NCBI RefSeq assembly: GCF_025685415.1
Contig: NZ_JAGSYB010000001.1
Location: 1,054,001-1,118,000, forward strand
Length of the DNA: 64,000 bases
Source of the DNA: Terriglobus aquaticus
Lineage (GTDB): Bacteria > Acidobacteriota > Terriglobia > Terriglobales > Acidobacteriaceae
Reading direction: 5' to 3'
A model generated the notes under the pieces. It worked only from the letters and a program-made list of their open reading frames with translations, was not told the DNA's origin and did no database searches. This document shows, piece by piece, positions 59,377 through 64,000 of this stretch. The translations under genes and the position numbers were made by a program. Numbering within the stretch: position 1 is the stretch's first letter; every line of letters starts with the position of its first letter.

Positions 59377-60204
59377 ATGGATGGGCGGCCGCAACGCAAT
59401 CTCACGGCGCTGAGCATCGCTGGCTTCGATCCAGGTTCAGGAGCCGGGATCACGGCAGACCTGCTTACGTTCGCGCAATTTGGTGTGTTCGCCACCTCAG
59501 CGATCACGGCCCTTACCGTGCAGTCGACGCGTGGCGTTCGTCGCGTGGAGCCGGTGAGCGCCGATCTGCTTCATGACACCCTGCAAGAGCTGGAGGCCGA
59601 CCTGCCCGCCGATGGCATTAAGGTTGGCATGCTCGGCAGCGCGCCGCAGGTGGAGGTGGTCGCGCGATTTTTGCAGCAAGTACGTTCCAAGCGGCCAATC
59701 ACGGTAGTGCTGGACCCGGTTCTCGTGTCCAGCTCCGGAGCTATCCTGCTGGACCCTGCGGGGCTTGGCGCAATGCAGCGCGAGCTGCTGCCGTTCGTCG
59801 ATGCGGTCACTCCAAATGCACCGGAAGCGGCGGTACTGACCGGAATGCCGTGCGCTTCAGAGCTCGACGCTGAGCGTTGCGCCGCTGAACTGTGTGGTCG
59901 GTATCCCAAATTAGTGCCGGTGGTGACAGGCGGGCACCTGGAGCCACCCAGCGATCTGGTCCTCTGGGAAGGCTCGCCAACCTGGATCGCCGGCAGAAGA
60001 TTGCAGTCCCGCTCTACGCACGGTACGGGATGCGTGTTTTCCAGTGCTCTATTGGCGGCTTTCCTCCATAAGGGAGATTGGCTAGCTGCGGCTCGGCAGG
60101 CGAAGGCTTTCGTGACTGCCGCGATGCAGAATGCCACTCCCCGGGGCAGCGGGTGCGGGCCCTTGAACCTGCTCGGAAAGCCGAAGCCGATATCGGCCAG
60201 CTAG
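59377..60204 (+). CDS. thiD: Hydroxymethylpyrimidine (phosphate) kinase
   Basis: Phosphorylates HMP and HMP-P for thiamine synthesis. The 275-residue ribokinase-fold protein has LSIAGFDPGSGAGITADLLTF (the common SDPSGGAG is FDPGSGAG here), QSTRGV, NAPEAAVLTG and the catalytic anion-hole HGTGCVFSSALLA. Start at ATG 59377; a GTG at 59362 and longer in-frame extensions are possible but would approach the divergent pyrF. It lies upstream of a small unnamed gene and thiS, forming a short thiamine group. I see no TPP riboswitch consensus upstream. Confidence 0.9.
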   Translation: MDGRPQRNLTALSIAGFDPGSGAGITADLLTFAQFGVFATSAITALTVQSTRGVRRVEPVSADLLHDTLQELEADLPADGIKVGMLGSAPQVEVVARFLQQVRSKRPITVVLDPVLVSSSGAILLDPAGLGAMQRELLPFVDAVTPNAPEAAVLTGMPCASELDAERCAAELCGRYPKLVPVVTGGHLEPPSDLVLWEGSPTWIAGRRLQSRSTHGTGCVFSSALLAAFLHKGDWLAAARQAKAFVTAAMQNATPRGSGCGPLNLLGKPKPISAS

Positions 60205-60266
60205 ACCGCTCATGCAAATACGAGGCTGGCCGATAGGGAGGGAACAGCCGTCAAGGAGTTCTCACC

Positions 60267-60584
60267 ATGGCCACACCTGCCGTTCTTCGCCTGCCCACTA
60301 TCTCGATCACCGCGACTCCGCCCTTGCCTCCGTTGCAGCCGCGTCCGGCTCGCCGCCGCACCACGCCTCAGCAGGGTCGTGCGCTGGAGGTGCTTGGCCA
60401 TGCAATCGAGTACCTGGTCGACTCGCGCTTGGTGGAAGGCGGTCCGAACGTCGCAGAGAACCGCGCAATCCGCATGCTCATGGGGTGCTCCCGCACAGTG
60501 TTTGAGGAGGCGGCGGAGATCGTCCCGGTTCATCAACGACTGCAGGACTGGGTGCAGGGCCGGCTGCGTAAGCGCCACGCCTGA
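60267..60584 (+). CDS. Small conserved hypothetical protein
   Basis: A 105-residue protein. The first 40 residues are Pro/Arg-rich (ITATPPLPPLQPRPARRR) and the rest is helical (ALEVLGHAIEYLVDS, NRAIRMLMGCSRTVFEEAA, HQRLQDWVQGRLRKR). AAGGAG eight bases before the ATG strongly supports translation. It lies between thiD (62-base gap) and thiS (67-base gap) on the same strand, but nothing in the sequence links it to thiamine. No family recognised; no signal peptide or membrane segment. Confidence 0.75.
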   Translation: MATPAVLRLPTISITATPPLPPLQPRPARRRTTPQQGRALEVLGHAIEYLVDSRLVEGGPNVAENRAIRMLMGCSRTVFEEAAEIVPVHQRLQDWVQGRLRKRHA

Positions 60585-60651
60585 GCCGCGTCACAGCAGA
60601 AGCGGGCAGCGCAGACCGGTTTGCTAAAGTTGTGCTTGAGGTGAACCCCTG

Positions 60652-60870
60652 TTGAGACTGACGGTGAACGGACTTGACCGGGACTTCCGAGAACTGCAGC
60701 AGGACGCGACGATCGCAATGCTGGTGTCCGAATTAGGATTTCGACCGGACCGGGTCGCATTGGAGCAGAACGGCAGCATCGTTCCGAGAACACGTTGGGC
60801 CGAAGCGCCTGTCCGGGAAGGTGACCGGCTGGAAGTGGTTCACTTTGTTGGCGGAGGGCTGCCGGGCTGA
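60652..60870 (+). CDS. thiS: Sulfur carrier protein ThiS with C-terminal extension
   Basis: A 72-residue ubiquitin-like carrier that delivers sulfur to the thiazole of thiamine. The pattern fits ThiS: MRLTVNG, TIAMLVSELGF, VALEQNGSIVPR, W, VREGDRLEVVHFVGGG. TTG start at 60652, with GAGGTG eight bases upstream. In ThiS the chain normally ends at the Gly-Gly that is adenylated; here three residues (LPG) follow GGG before the stop. Either processing exposes the diglycine or the final Gly is used. Its last 31 bases overlap the end of the convergent glycosyltransferase gene. thiG, thiF and thiH are not in the window. Confidence 0.85.
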   Translation: MRLTVNGLDRDFRELQQDATIAMLVSELGFRPDRVALEQNGSIVPRTRWAEAPVREGDRLEVVHFVGGGLPG

Positions 60871-62027
60871 CGCCCACTGCCCGTAAGCGACTCCAGAAGC
60901 GCCTCCCATTTGCTGCCGTATTCGTGCCAGCCTCCCAGGTGTTGCACCCGAAGCAGCGCTGCAGCACGCAAACGCTGTTGCAGTTCGGGATCATCGGCCA
61001 CCTGCTGCATGCGCGCGGTAAGCGCGTCAATGTCGCGGATCGGAACGATAAACCCTTCCTGTCCGTCGCTGAACAGATCGGCGGCGCCAGTGTTGGTCGA
61101 GGCAAGCACCGGACATCCACAGGCCATCGCCTGCCCCTGCACCAACGCAAGACCCTCTTCGATCGACGGCAGGACGAACAAGTGGCTCCCTGAGAGGATG
61201 GCGGGCAGCTCGGTCTGCGGCAGAAGACCGAGAAACTCAACGTGCTCTGTAGGCAAGGTCTGCAGCAGCGCGCGCATCTCCTGCGACACGGCTCCGACCA
61301 CGCGCAGCCGCTTGGCAGGGTGCTGTACGCGCTGGAAAGCCTGCAGCAGGTATGGAAAGCCTTTGCGCAGACTGACACCGCCGACAAACACCACCTGAAA
61401 CGTATCGGCTTGCGGTTCGCTCACCGGCTGGAAGCGATCCAACCGCACCCCGTATGGAATGCAATGGAGCTTCTCGCGCGGAACCCCCATCTCCACGAAC
61501 GATTCGAGGGCAAAGGTAGAGGGAACCGTGATCGCGTCAGCCTGATCGTAGATGGCCTCTTCGCGCACCGTATCGCGGGGATCGCTGACGCGCCGGTCCA
61601 CTCCCCAGCGGCGGTACTCCTCCGCGATCACTTGCTCTTGGTATCGCTGATGCGAGGAGCCGCGATCGCACACGAAAACGCCCCCACGCCGCTGGACGAG
61701 TTGTCCTGTCTTGAGCGCCGATCCGGAGATCGCAACGAGAGCGTCGCACTCGGGAAGCCTGCGTAACGTGTACTCGTCGAATAGAAGCGCGTTGGCGTAG
61801 CCGGTCTGGTCCGCAAGCCAGTCCGGCAGCAGGCCGTAGCGTCCCAGGATGAACTCGGGTGCGTGAATCCAGGGGAACGTGCCGACCAGATCGCGCGAGA
61901 GGCCTTCGCGCTGCACCCGCCGCCATGGCCACGTGGAGTAGATGCGCCGGAGATGACCGCGACGATGGAGCTCCCGAGCCAGGTCGAAGGAATGGAATAC
62001 GCCAAAAACGGTCTGGACGATGCGCAT
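60840..62027 (-). CDS. Glycosyltransferase, GT4/GT1-type (GT-B fold)
   Basis: A 395-residue protein of GT-B fold. The N-terminal acceptor domain (MRIVQTVFGVFHSFDLAREL, with an early HRRGHLRRI) is followed by the C-terminal donor domain: VVFVGGVSLRKGFPYLLQAF, EHVEFLGLL, LPSIEEGLALVQGQAMACGCPVLAS (the EGLA...G signature of GT4) and PIRDIDALTARM. It resembles enzymes of surface-glycan or LPS synthesis. Start at 62027 (Met of MRIVQ); an ATG at 62057 adds ten residues and the frame is open to 62177. Ends inside thiS on the opposite strand by 31 bases. No linked glycan genes are adjacent. Confidence 0.87.
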   Translation of the reverse strand: MRIVQTVFGVFHSFDLARELHRRGHLRRIYSTWPWRRVQREGLSRDLVGTFPWIHAPEFILGRYGLLPDWLADQTGYANALLFDEYTLRRLPECDALVAISGSALKTGQLVQRRGGVFVCDRGSSHQRYQEQVIAEEYRRWGVDRRVSDPRDTVREEAIYDQADAITVPSTFALESFVEMGVPREKLHCIPYGVRLDRFQPVSEPQADTFQVVFVGGVSLRKGFPYLLQAFQRVQHPAKRLRVVGAVSQEMRALLQTLPTEHVEFLGLLPQTELPAILSGSHLFVLPSIEEGLALVQGQAMACGCPVLASTNTGAADLFSDGQEGFIVPIRDIDALTARMQQVADDPELQQRLRAAALLRVQHLGGWHEYGSKWEALLESLTGSGRQPGSPPPTK

Positions 62028-62139
62028 CGGAGCCAGACCCGAGACTAACAGACCCATCCGGGGCGGCCGACATCCCACCCGGGCACCATCACCCGTTGCT
62101 CCGGGCGATGGTGCACCCAAGCGAGATGCGGTTAGGCGC

Positions 62140-63606
62140 TTACACCTTCGGCAACTGCGTCGTGTTCCAGCCACCACCCAGTGCCTTGATCAGAAGAACA
62201 CTGGCATCGAGTCGCCGCTGCATGATCACGATTTCATTCCGCTGGTTGTTCAGGGCGGCTGTCTGATACGTGACCACCTGCAGGAACGTATCCACGCCAC
62301 CCTGGTATCGAATCTCAAACAGGTTCTGCGATTCCTTCGCGGCGGTGGTTGCGGCGCGCTGCTGTTCCGCCTCGGTCTGCAGCACGCGCAACGCAGCTAG
62401 ATTGTCCTCTACCTGTTGAAACGCGCTCAGCGTGGTCTGACGGTACTCCGCAACCGTTTGGTCGTACTGCGCCTGGCTCAGTTCCTTCAACGACCGGCGG
62501 CGGCCCCGGTCATACAGAACCTGCGACAGTTGCGGACCAACCGCGAAGTAGCGAGCAGGGAAGCTGAACCAGTTGAGAAGGGAATTGCCGATGAACCCAC
62601 CGCTGCCACTGATGGTGAGCGTCGGATAATACGCTGCCTCCGCGATGCCGATCTGCTCGTTGGCGGCAGCCACGCGGCGCTCGTCGGCCGAGATGTCAGG
62701 CCGGCGCTCCAGCAGCTCCGAGGGGAGCGCGCCTGGGATGTTGGGCAGATCCGGGGCCTTCAGCGTTGGAGAGGTGGGCGGGATGGTAAGCTCCGCCGGC
62801 GCCTTGCCAATGAGCACCGCGATGGCATGTTCGTACTGCGCCCGCTGCTGTTCGAGGTCTGTGCGCTGCACGCGTGCCTGCTGCAATTGGGTTTGTGCCT
62901 GCGTGAGATCGCTGTAGGGCGAAACACCGCCCTGGTAGCGATCCTGGGTAAGCTGGACGGCCTGCTGGTAGACCTGGATGGTGCTGTCCAGCAGCGTCTC
63001 CTGCGCGTCTGCGCTCCGCAAGCCGAAATAGTCCATGGCGAGTTCAGCATGGAGGCTAAGCCGGGCGTTCTCCAGGTCACCCGCGGCTGCCTGCGCCTCT
63101 TCGCGGGCCTGCGTCACGCCACGACGGATGCGACCCCAAAGATCCACCTCGTAGTTCAAGTCCACCGGCAGCGAGAACACAGACACGCCGCTGTTCGCAT
63201 TGGCTTGGTTGAAGTACGGCTGGTAGACCGAATCCCGAACGCCCTGAAGGCTAGGCGAGATCGCTATCTGCGGCCCGGACTGCGATCGTGCGAAGCCGAT
63301 CTGAGTGCGAGCCGCACGGAAGTTGGCCTCGGCCGCGACCAGGGTCTGGTTTGCGGTGTCGACCTGCGGCTCCAGCGCATTCAGTTGCGGATCGCCAAAC
63401 ATCGTCCACCAGTCGCCCTTGAGCTGAGCAGCCGAAGGTGTACCGGCCTTCCAACCCTCAAACGATTGAGGTGGTGCCTCCTTGAACGCCGGAGCGGTGG
63501 CGGTTGGGGGCGGAGCGGTGTAGTTCGGACCCACGCGGCAACCGCCCACCAGCACAAGGCTGATGCTGGCCACCGCCGTGGCCAACTGGAGTAGGGAACG
63601 GTTCAT
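62140..63606 (-). CDS. RND efflux system outer-membrane factor, NodT/OprM-type lipoprotein
   Basis: A 488-residue trimeric outer-membrane channel protein. Signal peptide with lipobox LVGGC (Cys23), then CRVGPNYTAPPP, the usual NodT start. Two internal repeats (about 55-260 and 265-480) hold the helices and beta strands, with the family motif GALPSELLERRPDISADERRVAAANEQIGIAEAAYYPTLTISG split between them (position about 290-330). It pairs with an RND pump and the adaptor encoded just upstream, whose stop overlaps its start (ATGA). It is the last gene of that operon. Confidence 0.93.
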   Translation of the reverse strand: MNRSLLQLATAVASISLVLVGGCRVGPNYTAPPPTATAPAFKEAPPQSFEGWKAGTPSAAQLKGDWWTMFGDPQLNALEPQVDTANQTLVAAEANFRAARTQIGFARSQSGPQIAISPSLQGVRDSVYQPYFNQANANSGVSVFSLPVDLNYEVDLWGRIRRGVTQAREEAQAAAGDLENARLSLHAELAMDYFGLRSADAQETLLDSTIQVYQQAVQLTQDRYQGGVSPYSDLTQAQTQLQQARVQRTDLEQQRAQYEHAIAVLIGKAPAELTIPPTSPTLKAPDLPNIPGALPSELLERRPDISADERRVAAANEQIGIAEAAYYPTLTISGSGGFIGNSLLNWFSFPARYFAVGPQLSQVLYDRGRRRSLKELSQAQYDQTVAEYRQTTLSAFQQVEDNLAALRVLQTEAEQQRAATTAAKESQNLFEIRYQGGVDTFLQVVTYQTAALNNQRNEIVIMQRRLDASVLLIKALGGGWNTTQLPKV

Positions 63607-64000
63607 CGCGCACCTCCCTGTGTGTCTGCCGCAGCCGCCGCGCTCACTTTGACGGGTTGGCCTTCTGCCAGCGAATCGGACGGGTTGAGAATGACCGAGT
63701 CGGAGGGATGCAGGCCTGCGGTGACCTCGACTGTGGCACCGTAATCATGCCCGATGCGGATCGGCTGCAGGTGGACATGCCCGCTCTGCACCACGCCTAC
63801 CCGCAAGCCTTCGGAACGGAAGAGCAGTGCATTCGAGGGCAGCGTGAGCGACGCATTCATGGCGGGCACCGGCAGGTGGACGAAGGTATACGCGCCAGGC
63901 AATAGGCGCCGGCCCGGATTGTCCAGATCGACCTCAACGCGCAAGGTTCGCGTGGCCGGGTCGATCGAGGTGGCGTTGCGTGCAATGGTGCCCTGGAACT
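63603..64000 (-). CDS. RND efflux periplasmic adaptor subunit, C-terminal fragment (cut by window edge)
   Basis: The 132-codon end of an HlyD/AcrA-type membrane fusion protein: FQGTIARNATSIDPATRTLRVE (beta-barrel), LLPGAYTFVHL, LPSNALLF, the membrane-proximal domain VEVTAGLHPSDSVILNP, ending TQGGAR. The N-terminal part and pump gene lie beyond the window. Its stop overlaps the outer-membrane factor start (ATGA), marking a single operon. Confidence 0.93.
   Translation of the reverse strand, partial: FQGTIARNATSIDPATRTLRVEVDLDNPGRRLLPGAYTFVHLPVPAMNASLTLPSNALLFRSEGLRVGVVQSGHVHLQPIRIGHDYGATVEVTAGLHPSDSVILNPSDSLAEGQPVKVSAAAAADTQGGAR

Noticed and set aside
62416-63594. 392-codon plus-strand frame opposite the outer-membrane factor
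   Set aside because: Antisense shadow; the minus frame has a lipobox and NodT motifs.
1-64000. Mobile elements, prophage, CRISPR arrays
   Set aside because: No transposase, integrase, phage structural gene, terminal inverted repeats or regularly spaced repeats were seen; the repeats present are protein-domain repeats.

Overview
The window is a high-GC bacterial chromosome segment, densely packed with genes on both strands. I see no insertion sequence, prophage, CRISPR array or integrase. Gene content points to the phylum Acidobacteriota, probably the Terriglobia/Acidobacteriaceae (Granulicella/Terriglobus/Edaphobacter type). Supporting this are giant secreted proteins built from ASH / choice-of-anchor D repeats, a CE15-type esterase, GH31 and GH79 glycosidases, TonB- and DUF4136-type envelope proteins, and small unnamed proteins of a type I associate with this group. 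The assignment is an inference from family content; no rRNA is present.

Region 1 (1-15.6 kb). The window opens with an ileS-lspA-uvrA operon on the minus strand (uvrA is cut by the window edge). A divergent TonB-like energy transducer follows, then a CYTH protein and tsaC/sua5. A long minus-strand operon then reads: unnamed 185-aa protein, lpxD, receiver-PAS response regulator, small lipoprotein, tmk, cytochrome P450, holB. The P450 sits inside what is often a tmk-holB pair. A CCA/poly(A) polymerase-family enzyme with a 300-residue Lys/Ala/Pro-rich tail is divergent from this operon.

Region 2 (15.7-30.8 kb). This holds an iron-sulfur (6-4) photolyase, a 75-aa conserved protein and a RibBA homologue whose GTP cyclohydrolase II half has lost its signature residues. 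A 1956-residue secreted repeat protein, two HAD hydrolases, an aminotransferase, a glyoxalase-II-like hydrolase, secG beside tRNA-Leu(GAG), and a membrane glycosyltransferase follow.

Region 3 (30.9-50.5 kb). A Ser/Thr kinase is translationally coupled to a PAS-PAS-GGDEF-EAL protein. A carbohydrate locus (GH31, CE15-like/acetylxylan-esterase-like fusion, GH79) suggests debranching of plant glucuronoxylan-type polysaccharide. Next come a second secreted ASH-repeat protein, an S10 carboxypeptidase, an exported DinB-like protein and treZ.

Region 4 (50.6-64 kb). Housekeeping genes (dnaE, accA, pyrF, thiD, thiS) are mixed with envelope proteins: a DUF4136 protein, a CPBP-like membrane protein without catalytic residues, and a BamE-like secreted protein. 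The window ends in an RND efflux outer-membrane factor with its coupled adaptor, also cut by the edge.

The most unusual signal is shared by the two ASH-repeat proteins at 19164-25034 and 43452-45764. In both, the C-terminal Ig-like domain appears to be split by an inserted segment: hydrophobic helix, Arg-rich loop, second hydrophobic helix, then a lipobox-like Ser-Gly-Cys. The last beta strands resume after it. This looks like an internal lipoprotein-type signal or membrane-anchoring module near the C terminus of large exported proteins, and I know of no described system that matches it.
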